From CAYLZN01 sp964387935 (GTDB lineage: Bacteria > Acidobacteriota > Vicinamibacteria > Vicinamibacterales > JAFNAJ01), in the NCBI GenBank assembly GCA_964387935.1, contig CAYLZN010000264.1, forward strand, positions 1 to 8,299: 8,299 nt of DNA. Reading direction: 5' to 3'. Under the pieces are notes generated by a model. That model did no database searches. It saw nothing but the letters and a program-made list of their open reading frames with translations, and was not told the origin of the DNA. The position numbers were made by a program, and so were the translations under genes. Positions 1 through 5,485 of this stretch are shown in pieces (within the stretch, counting starts at the first letter, position 1; each line of letters begins with the position of its first letter).

Positions 1-340
1 CGATGGTCGAAACCGCCTGGTCGTCGAAGATCGGCGCCCAGGTGGTGCCGGCGTTGGTCGTCTTCCAGAGGCCGCCCGACGCGGTCGCGACGTACACCGT
101 CGACGGATTCGACTCGTCCACCGCGAAGTCGTCGATGCGCCCGCCCATCGAGGCGGGCCCGATCGAGCGGAAGTGGAGACTCGACAGGGCCGCTTCGAGG
201 GCCGGGGTCGTGGTGTCGGGCGCCGGGGCCGGCGTCGCCGGCCGTGCCCGGGTGGGGCTCTGGGCCATGAGGCTCACGCCGGCGAGGAGGGCGACGGCGA
301 ACAGGGAGGTGACGGCGCGACGCCAGGGCAGCAACGACAT
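1..340 (-). CDS. BNR/VPS10-like (sortilin-type) repeat protein, exported, N-terminal part only
   Basis: The visible 113 residues start MSLLPWRRAVTSLFAVALLA, a Sec signal peptide with a likely cleavage after the segment ending SLMAQ. A low-complexity Pro/Ala/Thr linker follows (about residues 30-48). Next comes the stretch FRSIGPASMGGRIDDFAVD, then STVYVATASGGLWKTTNAGTTW, which is a BNR/Asp-box-like beta-propeller blade. This N-terminus is typical of large exported WD40/YVTN/BNR-like 'glycosyl hydrolase/VPS10' proteins, usually 700-1100 residues and abundant in Acidobacteria. Their substrate is generally unknown, and a glycosidase activity should not be assumed. The ATG at 340 is preceded by AAAGGA with a 9-nt spacing, which supports this start. 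The gene runs off the left edge in frame, so most of the propeller is not seen. It is divergent from the serine hydrolase gene. Confidence 0.88.
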   Translation of the reverse strand, partial: MSLLPWRRAVTSLFAVALLAGVSLMAQSPTRARPATPAPAPDTTTPALEAALSSLHFRSIGPASMGGRIDDFAVDESNPSTVYVATASGGLWKTTNAGTTWAPIFDDQAVSTI

Positions 341-402
341 AGGCGGTGTTCCTTTCAGGAGTAATGGCCGGAGCGACTGCCGGGTCCAACGACGGCGGGC
401 CG

Positions 403-408
403 AGTATA
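403..408 (-). promoter_or_regulatory. Possible -10 element for the BNR/VPS10-like gene
   Basis: On the minus strand this reads TATACT, a 5/6 match to TATAAT. It would place the transcript start near 396 and give a leader of about 56 nt before the ATG at 340. No convincing -35 hexamer lies 16-19 bp upstream, so the call rests on the -10 match and its position in the divergent intergenic gap. Confidence 0.3.
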
Positions 409-423
409 ACGCCTTCGGCGAGG

Positions 424-440
424 CGGCCCTTTGAGGGCCG
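424..440. promoter_or_regulatory. 17-bp palindrome overlapping the -35 region, candidate operator
   Basis: The sequence CGGCCCT-TTG-AGGGCCG is a perfect inverted repeat with 7-bp arms around a 3-bp centre. It overlaps the proposed -35 hexamer (431-436) of the serine hydrolase promoter and lies upstream of the possible promoter of the divergent gene. A dimeric repressor bound here could affect both genes. GC-rich palindromes of this size do occur by chance in DNA of this composition, and no regulator gene is visible in the window. Confidence 0.35.
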
Positions 441-459
441 ACCCGAAGCCCCGTATGAT
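431..459 (+). promoter_or_regulatory. Sigma70-like promoter placed for a leaderless mRNA
   Basis: TTGAGG (431-436, 4/6 match to TTGACA) is separated by exactly 17 bp from TATGAT (454-459, 5/6 match to TATAAT). The expected transcript start, 7-8 bases past the -10, falls at 466-467, on the A of the ATG at 467. No Shine-Dalgarno sequence precedes that ATG, which fits a leaderless transcript. In-frame starts further upstream (TTG 431, ATG 455) lie inside the promoter elements and would not be transcribed from it. Confidence 0.5.
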
Positions 460-466
460 CCCCGCC

Positions 467-2107
467 ATGCCCGACACACGACGAGCGCGGACGGTCCTGC
501 TTTTGACGACGATCATGGCCCTCGTGGTCGGTGTGGGGGGCCGGCCGACAGGTGCGGCCCCTGGGGCCGCCGGGTCGCAGGTGGCAACGGCAGCCGGTGC
601 GTCGGCGCCCGCGGCGCGCTTCACGGTACCGGACAGGCGGGAACGGCTGTCGACGGCGTTCCCGCAGATTGACGAGATCTTCCGCGCGTTCGCCGCGCGC
701 ACGCACGTGCCAGGCATCGCATGGGGCCTGATCGTCGACGGCGCTCTGGTGCACAGCGGCACGGCTGGCGTGCGGGACGTCGCGCAGAAGGCCCCGGTGG
801 ACCAGGAGACCGTCTTCCGCATCGCCTCGATGACGAAGAGCTTCACGGCGATGGCCATCCTGAAGCTCCGCGACGAGGGCCGGCTCGCGCTCGACGATCC
901 CGCCGAGCGCTACGTGCCGGAACTGAAGACTCTCGCCTCACCCACGGCGGACTCCCCGCGCATCACGATCCGCCACCTGCTGTCGCACGCGGCAGGCTTC
1001 CCCGAGGACAACCCCTGGGGCGACCAGCAGCTCGCGGTGACCGACGACGAGATGTCGTCGATGATGCGGCGCGGGATTCCCTTCTCCAATCCGCCCGGCA
1101 TCGCGTACGAGTATTCGAACTACGGCTTCGCGATCCTCGGGCGCATCGTCGCCCGCGTGTCCGGGCAGCCGTACCGGGACTACGTGACCCGGCACATCCT
1201 GCAGCCCCTCGGCATGACGAGTACGACGCTCGAGCCGCGGGAGGTTCCGGCCAATCGGCTGGCACTTGGGTACCGGTGGGAAGACGACCTGTGGAAGGAG
1301 GAGCCGCAGCTGCCGGACGGGGCGTTCGGGGCGATGGGCGGTATGCTCACGTCGGTGCGCGATCTGGCGCGTTACGTCGGCTTCCTCGCCGAGGCCTGGC
1401 CGCCGCGTGACGCGCCAGACGCCGGGCCGATCCGCCGCGCGTCTGCGCGGGAGATGCAGCAGATCTGGCGCCCGTCACCAGCCACGGTGACCCGCAGCGC
1501 CGACGGGCGCCTCGCGCTCAACACGGGCGGGTACGGCTTCGGGCTGCGCGTCTGGCAGACCTGCGACTTCCAGCATCTCGTGGCACATGGCGGCGGGCTG
1601 CCGGGGTTCGGTTCGCACATGCGCTGGCTGCCCGAGCACGGCGTGGGGATCATCACGCTGGGCAATCGCACGTACACGAGCTGGGGTGGCGTCGTCGATG
1701 AGGCCCTGGCGCTGCTCGCGGGGACGGGAGCTCTGCAGCCGCGTGTGCCGCAGCCGTCTGCTGCGCTGATCCAGGCGCGCGAGGACGTGACGCGGCTCGT
1801 GCTCCAGTGGGACGACAACCTGGCCGACCGTGTCGCAGCCGTCAACCTGTTCCTGGACGAGTCGAAGGAACGGCGCCGACGGCGTATCGAAGCGCTCGTG
1901 GCCGCAGGGGGCCCGTGCAGGTCCGGATCCGACTTCGACGTCGAGAATGCGCTGCGAGGCGAGTGGACTCTGAAGTGCGAGCGGGGCGATCTGCGGGTCG
2001 CGATCACGCTGGCGCCGACGTCGCCGCCCACCGTGCAGTATCTGGCTGTCAGGCCAGCGCCTCCGCCGGGGGCGCGCCAGGGGACCTGTCCTTCACCCCT
2101 GATGTGA
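467..2107 (+). CDS. Exported serine hydrolase, beta-lactamase class C / DD-peptidase fold
   Basis: The protein has 546 residues counted from the ATG at 467. The N-terminus MPDTRRARTVLLLTTIMALVVG is a Sec signal peptide followed by a Gly/Ala-rich linker. The beta-lactamase-fold domain covers about residues 70-430. It has the catalytic S-x-x-K motif as S121-M-T-K124, the Tyr motif as Y216-S-N218 and H374-G-G in place of the third (KTG) motif, a pattern usual in esterase-like and peptidase-like members (EstB, DD-peptidase, D-aminopeptidase types). About 115 C-terminal residues form an extra region with two close cysteines (C484, C504), which I do not recognise. The protein should act in the periplasm or outside the cell. 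The substrate cannot be read from the sequence, and true beta-lactamase activity is unlikely to be its main role. The start at 467 is preferred over TTG 431 or ATG 455 because those overlap the promoter. The gene ends convergent to the esterase gene. Confidence 0.9.
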   Translation: MPDTRRARTVLLLTTIMALVVGVGGRPTGAAPGAAGSQVATAAGASAPAARFTVPDRRERLSTAFPQIDEIFRAFAARTHVPGIAWGLIVDGALVHSGTAGVRDVAQKAPVDQETVFRIASMTKSFTAMAILKLRDEGRLALDDPAERYVPELKTLASPTADSPRITIRHLLSHAAGFPEDNPWGDQQLAVTDDEMSSMMRRGIPFSNPPGIAYEYSNYGFAILGRIVARVSGQPYRDYVTRHILQPLGMTSTTLEPREVPANRLALGYRWEDDLWKEEPQLPDGAFGAMGGMLTSVRDLARYVGFLAEAWPPRDAPDAGPIRRASAREMQQIWRPSPATVTRSADGRLALNTGGYGFGLRVWQTCDFQHLVAHGGGLPGFGSHMRWLPEHGVGIITLGNRTYTSWGGVVDEALALLAGTGALQPRVPQPSAALIQAREDVTRLVLQWDDNLADRVAAVNLFLDESKERRRRRIEALVAAGGPCRSGSDFDVENALRGEWTLKCERGDLRVAITLAPTSPPTVQYLAVRPAPPPGARQGTCPSPLM

Positions 2108-2112
2108 CAAGT

Positions 2113-2161
2113 GGCTTGCGGCTCGCGGCCGGCGGCTTGGGGCGCACGGCGCGCGGCCAGC
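2113..2161. repeat. Degenerate heptanucleotide tandem repeat, 7 units of GGCNNGC
   Basis: Seven consecutive 7-bp units start 6 bp after the serine hydrolase stop. The first three read GGCTTGC, GGCTCGC and GGCCGGC, and the last two GGCGCGC and GGCCAGC. GGC is invariant in all seven; G at position 6 and C at position 7 each hold in six of seven. A 9-bp direct repeat CACGGCGCG (2145-2153 and 2161-2169) overlaps the right end. The 7-bp period rules out a codon-repeat origin and suggests slippage or an intergenic repeat family. The rest of the gap (2170-2242) holds only a weak hairpin, CCAGC at 2185-2189 with GCTGG at 2196-2200, without a T-run. Confidence 0.6.
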
Positions 2162-2242
2162 ACGGCGCGACGTTCAATATGCAGCCAGCCAGGCCGCTGG
2201 TCGCCCGCCGATCGCCGCACGCCGGGGGCCGTCTGTCGCTGG

Positions 2243-3178
2243 TTAGGTGATCCACCCCTTCGATCGCATCCACTCCGTGAGCCGGTCGGGCCAGCCGGAC
2301 GTGGGGCCGAGATGCGACCGGGTGCCGAAGCCGTGCGGCCCACGCTCGTACAGGTGCATTTCCGCGGCGACCCCCGCGCGTCGCAGTGCCTGGAAGAACA
2401 GCAGGCTGTTCTCGAGCGGGACACTGGTGTCCTCCAGCGTGTGCACGAGGAAGGTCGGCGGGGTGTCCTTCGTCACCTGACGGTCGACCGACCATCGTTC
2501 CACCAGCGAGGCCGGCGGGCTGGCGCCGAGCAGGTTGCGACGCGACCCCTGGTGTGCGAACGGCGGCTCCATCGTGATCACTGGGTACAGGAGCGCGACG
2601 AAGTCTGGGCGCGCGCTCGTCGCGTCGAGGGGCGCGCCCGTGCGTCCCTCCGGCGCGTCGAACAGGGTGGCGGCCGAGGCGGCGACATGGCCGCCGGCCG
2701 ATGAGCCCATCACGCCGATGCGAGCCGGGTCGATCCCGAGTTCGGTCCCTCGCGAGCGCAGCAGTCGCACGGCGCGGAGCACGTCCTGGAGCGGCGCCGG
2801 CTGCCCGAATTCGACGAGGCGATACTTCAGGACGAATGCGTCAGCACCGACACGATTCAGGTGTCGGACCAGCTCGCTGCCTTCCTTGGTCACGGCGAGC
2901 CGTGCGTAGCCTCCGCCGGGACAGATGATGACCGCGGTGCGGGCCGTCGCGGAGCCGGGTGCCGGGAAGTGCGTGAGCGTGGGCACCTGGACGTTGTACA
3001 CGCGGCCATCCTCGATGCGTTCTTCACCAGCTCCCGGCCTGGCGCCGGGTACCCCTTCCGGCCAGAGCGGGATGACCGTGCCGACATCAGCCGCTCCAGC
3101 GACGGCGATGGCGAGGGCCGAGACGAGGGCGACCGTCAGCGGCAGGCGAGCGGGGCGAGCGGGCGGCACGGCACTCAT
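2243..3178 (-). CDS. Exported alpha/beta hydrolase, acetylxylan esterase-like
   Basis: The 311-residue protein opens with a signal peptide (about residues 1-29, RLPLTVALVSALAIAVAGAA). It then has the 'PLWPEGVPGA' segment often found at the N-terminus of exported carbohydrate esterase-like hydrolases. The alpha/beta hydrolase core shows the oxyanion-hole strand CPGGGY (86-91), the nucleophile elbow G158-S-S160-A-G162 (Ser160 catalytic), an acid at D250 in HTLEDTSVP, and the catalytic His282 in GPHGFG. The triad is complete and the length is normal. Relatives deacetylate xylan or similar plant polysaccharides; the substrate here is inferred and could be another ester. The ATG at 3178 has only a weak upstream GATGGA. 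The stop is TAA at 2245-2243. The gene is convergent with the serine hydrolase and divergent from the DUF2911 gene, so it is probably transcribed alone. Confidence 0.9.
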   Translation of the reverse strand: MSAVPPARPARLPLTVALVSALAIAVAGAADVGTVIPLWPEGVPGARPGAGEERIEDGRVYNVQVPTLTHFPAPGSATARTAVIICPGGGYARLAVTKEGSELVRHLNRVGADAFVLKYRLVEFGQPAPLQDVLRAVRLLRSRGTELGIDPARIGVMGSSAGGHVAASAATLFDAPEGRTGAPLDATSARPDFVALLYPVITMEPPFAHQGSRRNLLGASPPASLVERWSVDRQVTKDTPPTFLVHTLEDTSVPLENSLLFFQALRRAGVAAEMHLYERGPHGFGTRSHLGPTSGWPDRLTEWMRSKGWIT

Positions 3179-3210
3179 GACTGGTCCATCTTACGTCCCG
3201 ACCACGCCAC

Positions 3211-3241
3211 TTGCGCGGGGCGGCGCCTGCCGTGAAATAAT
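3211..3241 (+). promoter_or_regulatory. Extended -10 promoter candidate for the DUF2911 gene
   Basis: TG-A-AATAAT (3233-3241) is an extended -10 element: a TG dinucleotide one base before AATAAT, a 5/6 match to TATAAT. It lies in one of the few AT-rich patches of the window. A poor -35 candidate, TTGCGC (3211-3216), is 19 bp upstream, but extended -10 promoters depend less on the -35. Transcription would start near 3248 and leave a leader of about 70 nt. Confidence 0.45.
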
Positions 3242-3263
3242 CACCAATTCGGAACAACAGAGT

Positions 3264-3303
3264 GCCGGGCCATGCCCGGCCGGACGAGCGCGCAGAAGCG
3301 CGC
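3264..3303 (+). promoter_or_regulatory. 5' leader with two consecutive GC-rich hairpins
   Basis: The first hairpin is GCCGGGC-CAT-GCCCGGC (3264-3280, 7-bp perfect stem). The second is GCGCGC-AGAA-GCGCGC (3288-3303, 6-bp perfect stem). They lie between the predicted transcript start and the Shine-Dalgarno sequence at 3309-3316, which stays unpaired in this arrangement. They may stabilise the mRNA, or the first may act as a palindromic operator. No known riboswitch pattern is recognised, and neither stem is followed by a T-run, so they are not intrinsic terminators. Confidence 0.4.
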
Positions 3304-3308
3304 CGTGC

Positions 3309-3316
3309 AGGAGGAG
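3309..3316 (+). promoter_or_regulatory. Strong Shine-Dalgarno sequence that fixes the DUF2911 gene start
   Basis: AGGAGGAG ends 2 nt before the ATG at 3319, with its GGAGG core 4 nt away. This is the best ribosome binding site in the window and selects 3319 over the longer in-frame GTG start at 3262, which sits at the first leader hairpin. Confidence 0.75.
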
Positions 3317-3318
3317 CG

Positions 3319-3954
3319 ATGCGCGTGAACAGACTGTTGATGGCCACGATCGTGGCCTGCGGGTGTGTGACGTTGGCCATGGCCCAGGAGGCTCAGCGTC
3401 CGCTGAGCCCTCCCGGCACCGCGGCGACCCAGGTCGGCGGGCAGTGGGTCAAGGGTGAGCGCGGGATGACGTACCAGGGCGGGAAGTGGATTGAGGTCAC
3501 CTACAACCGTCCCCTGGTGCGGCAGCGCCCGGGAATCTTCGGATCCGGGGCGGAGTACGGCAAGAGCCTCAACGCGGGCGCTCCCGTGTGGCGTGTGGGT
3601 GCGAACCAGTCCACGCGGTTCAAGACGGAGGTCCCGCTCGTGTTCGCGGGCAAGACGCTGCCGGCTGGCGAGTACAGCATGTTCGTCGAGCTGAAGGAAA
3701 CCGAGTGGACGCTCATCTTCTCGTCGTGGGGCGCCCAGCAGAAGTTCGATCGCAACGACAAGACAGCGTTGTGGGGGTCGTACAACTACACGCCGGACAA
3801 GGACGTCCTGCGGGCCCCGATGAAGGTCGAGACGATCCCGATGTCCGTGGACCAGTTGTCGATCGGGTTCGTGGACGTGACGGCGACCGGGGGACGGCTG
3901 GCGATCTGGTGGGACCGGACGCAAGCGTCGGTCCCGTTCACCGTCGGTTCGTAG
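3319..3954 (+). CDS. DUF2911 domain exported protein
   Basis: The 211-residue protein starts MRVNRLLMATIVACGCVTLA, a Sec signal peptide with probable cleavage at AMA|QE (after residue 22). I-V-A-C14 loosely resembles a lipobox, but the hydrophobic stretch continues beyond it, so a lipoprotein is less likely. About residues 57-200 match the DUF2911 pattern: IEVTYNRPLVRQRPGIFG, WRVGANQSTRF (91-101), the KTLPAGEYSMF segment (112-122), a WTLIFSSWG strand and the KDVLRAPMKVE segment (161-171). DUF2911 proteins are exported, beta-rich and common in Bacteroidetes and Acidobacteria; no function is established. The gene appears monocistronic, with its own promoter and leader, and its stop lies 4 bp from the stop of the convergent tctA. 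Confidence 0.9.
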   Translation: MRVNRLLMATIVACGCVTLAMAQEAQRPLSPPGTAATQVGGQWVKGERGMTYQGGKWIEVTYNRPLVRQRPGIFGSGAEYGKSLNAGAPVWRVGANQSTRFKTEVPLVFAGKTLPAGEYSMFVELKETEWTLIFSSWGAQQKFDRNDKTALWGSYNYTPDKDVLRAPMKVETIPMSVDQLSIGFVDVTATGGRLAIWWDRTQASVPFTVGS

Positions 3955-3958
3955 ACCG

Positions 3959-5485
3959 TCAGGGCCGGGAGTCTGCCCGGACGCCCGGCCCTCTTGTGCC
4001 GCCGCCGCGCCGCACGCGCGCGATGAGCGGCAACGCCGCCGCGATCGCGGCCGACATCAGGAGGGCGAGCGCGAGCGGTCGCGTCACGAACACGGTCAGG
4101 TCTCCCGAAGAAATCGCCAGCGACCGCCGCAGGGCCTGCTCGAGCAGCGGACCCAGCACCAGGCCGAGCAGCACGGGTGCGAGCGGAATATCCGCCCGTC
4201 GCAACACCAGCGCCAGCACTCCGAGCGCATAGACGATCATCACGTCGCCGAGGCTGCCGTTCAGGCTGAAGGCCCCGAGCGTTGCGAACAGGACCACGGC
4301 GCCGAGCAGGAGGGCCCGCGGCATGCGCAGGAGCCGCACCCAGAGGCCCACGAGCGGCAGGTTGAGGACGAGCAGCAGGGCGTTGGCGATGTACAGGCTG
4401 GCGATCAGGCCCCACACGAGATCAGGGTGCTCGTCGAACAGCAGCGGCCCCGGAGTCAGTCCATACAATTGAAACGCCGCGAGCATCACGGCCGTCGTGC
4501 CAGAGCCTGGAACGCCGAGGCCGAGCAGAGGCACCATGGCGCCACCGGCGCTCGCGTTGTTCGCAGCCTCCGGGCCCGCCACCCCCTCAATCGCGCCTCG
4601 GCCGAATTCGGCCTTGCGTTTCGACAGGCCCCGCTCGACGCCGTACGACAGGAAGGTCGCCAGTGTGCCACCGGCGCCTGGCAGCACCCCTACCCCGAAC
4701 CCGACGAGCGCGCCCCGCAGCCAGGCCGGCACGGAGCGACGCCACTCCTCGCGGGTCATGAGCAGGCCACCGGTGACCGGTTGCACAGCCGCCTGATCCT
4801 CCGGCCGGCATGATGCGGCCCAGAGCACTTCCCCGATGGCGAACAGGCCAATCGCGCCGAGCACGACGTCGATTCCGCCCACCAGCTCCGGCACGCCGAA
4901 GGTGAACCGGGTGGTGCCGGTCTGCAGGTCGATCCCGATCGTCGCGAGGCCAAGGCCGATGAACGTGCCCAGGGAGGTACGGGCCACGGAACGCCCGGCG
5001 AGCGCACCCACCGAGGTGAGCGCCAGCAGCATCAGCGCGAAGTACTCGGGAGGGCCGAAGCGCAGCGCCAGACTGACGAACATCGGCGCCACCAGCATGA
5101 GCATCGCGGTGGCGAACGTGCCGGCCACGAACGAGCCGAGGGCCGCCGTCGTGAGCGCCGCGCCAGCGCGGCCACGACGCGCCATCGCATGGCCATCGAT
5201 CGTCGTCACGGCCGCTGCGGCATCTCCGGGCGTGTTGACCAGGATCGACGTCGTGGACCCGCCGTACATCGAGCCGTAGTAGATGCCGCCGAACATGATG
5301 AAGGCGCTCGTGGGGTCGAGGCCGAACGTCATGGGGAGCAGCAGCGAGATGGCCGCCGAGGGGCCCAGACCCGGCAGCACTCCCACCGCCGTCCCCAGGA
5401 CCACGCCGACGAGGCCGAAACCGAGGTTGACCGGGCTCAGCGCCACGCGAAAGCCGTCGGCGAGGCTGGCGACGACGCCGATCAT
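3959..5485 (-). CDS. tctA: TctA, large permease subunit of a tripartite tricarboxylate transporter
   Basis: The 508-residue inner-membrane protein has many hydrophobic segments and normal TctA length. The duplicated family signature is present in both halves: GVLPGLGPSAAISLLLPMTF (35-54) with GIYYGSMYGGSTTSILVNTP (67-86) and DGHAMARRGRAG, then GVLPGAGGTLATFLSYGVER (266-285) with EGVAGPEAANNASAGG (300-315) and LGLGVPGSGTTAVM. The C-terminal part carries RRADIPLAPVLLGLVLGPLLEQ. TctA forms the sodium- or proton-coupled translocation channel of TTT systems, which take up citrate-like acids, dicarboxylates and related compounds. The ATG at 5485 forms an ATGA overlap (5482-5485) with the upstream tctC-tctB gene and has no strong ribosome site, so coupled translation is likely. 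The reading frame stays open upstream to 6022, but that part is antisense-type composition overlapping the fused gene and is not TctA. Confidence 0.96.
   Translation of the reverse strand: MIGVVASLADGFRVALSPVNLGFGLVGVVLGTAVGVLPGLGPSAAISLLLPMTFGLDPTSAFIMFGGIYYGSMYGGSTTSILVNTPGDAAAAVTTIDGHAMARRGRAGAALTTAALGSFVAGTFATAMLMLVAPMFVSLALRFGPPEYFALMLLALTSVGALAGRSVARTSLGTFIGLGLATIGIDLQTGTTRFTFGVPELVGGIDVVLGAIGLFAIGEVLWAASCRPEDQAAVQPVTGGLLMTREEWRRSVPAWLRGALVGFGVGVLPGAGGTLATFLSYGVERGLSKRKAEFGRGAIEGVAGPEAANNASAGGAMVPLLGLGVPGSGTTAVMLAAFQLYGLTPGPLLFDEHPDLVWGLIASLYIANALLLVLNLPLVGLWVRLLRMPRALLLGAVVLFATLGAFSLNGSLGDVMIVYALGVLALVLRRADIPLAPVLLGLVLGPLLEQALRRSLAISSGDLTVFVTRPLALALLMSAAIAAALPLIARVRRGGGTRGPGVRADSRP
3961..3992 (+). 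terminator. GC-rich hairpin, probable terminator of the DUF2911 gene inside the end of tctA
   Basis: AGGGCCGGG (3961-3969) pairs perfectly with CCCGGCCCT (3984-3992). The 14-nt loop can close further by GTC/GAC (3971-3973 with 3980-3982). It starts 6 bp after the DUF2911 stop and is followed by CTCTTGTG, a weak T-rich tail. On the minus strand the same hairpin encodes the last tctA codons and has no T-run after it. Termination on the plus strand is plausible but may be inefficient. Confidence 0.45.

Noticed and set aside
2185..2200. Hairpin CCAGC/GCTGG as a terminator between the convergent hydrolase genes
   Set aside because: Only a 5-bp stem and no T-run on either strand; such short stems are common by chance here.
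1372..2424. 350-codon minus-strand frame opposite the serine hydrolase
   Set aside because: Ser/Arg-rich shadow that spans two real genes and the intergenic repeat; no signal peptide or domain.
3188..3193. TAAGAT on the minus strand as -10 of the esterase gene
   Set aside because: Only 4/6 match and no -35 at the right distance; the esterase promoter was not identified.
3262..3318. GTG start adding 19 residues to the DUF2911 protein
   Set aside because: It would put MPGHARPDERAEARRAGGA before a typical signal peptide and ignores the strong AGGAGGAG two bases before the ATG at 3319.
3319..3369. DUF2911 protein as a lipoprotein via I-V-A-C14
   Set aside because: The hydrophobic region continues past the cysteine (GCVTLAMA) and a normal AxA-type cleavage site follows, so ordinary secretion is more likely.
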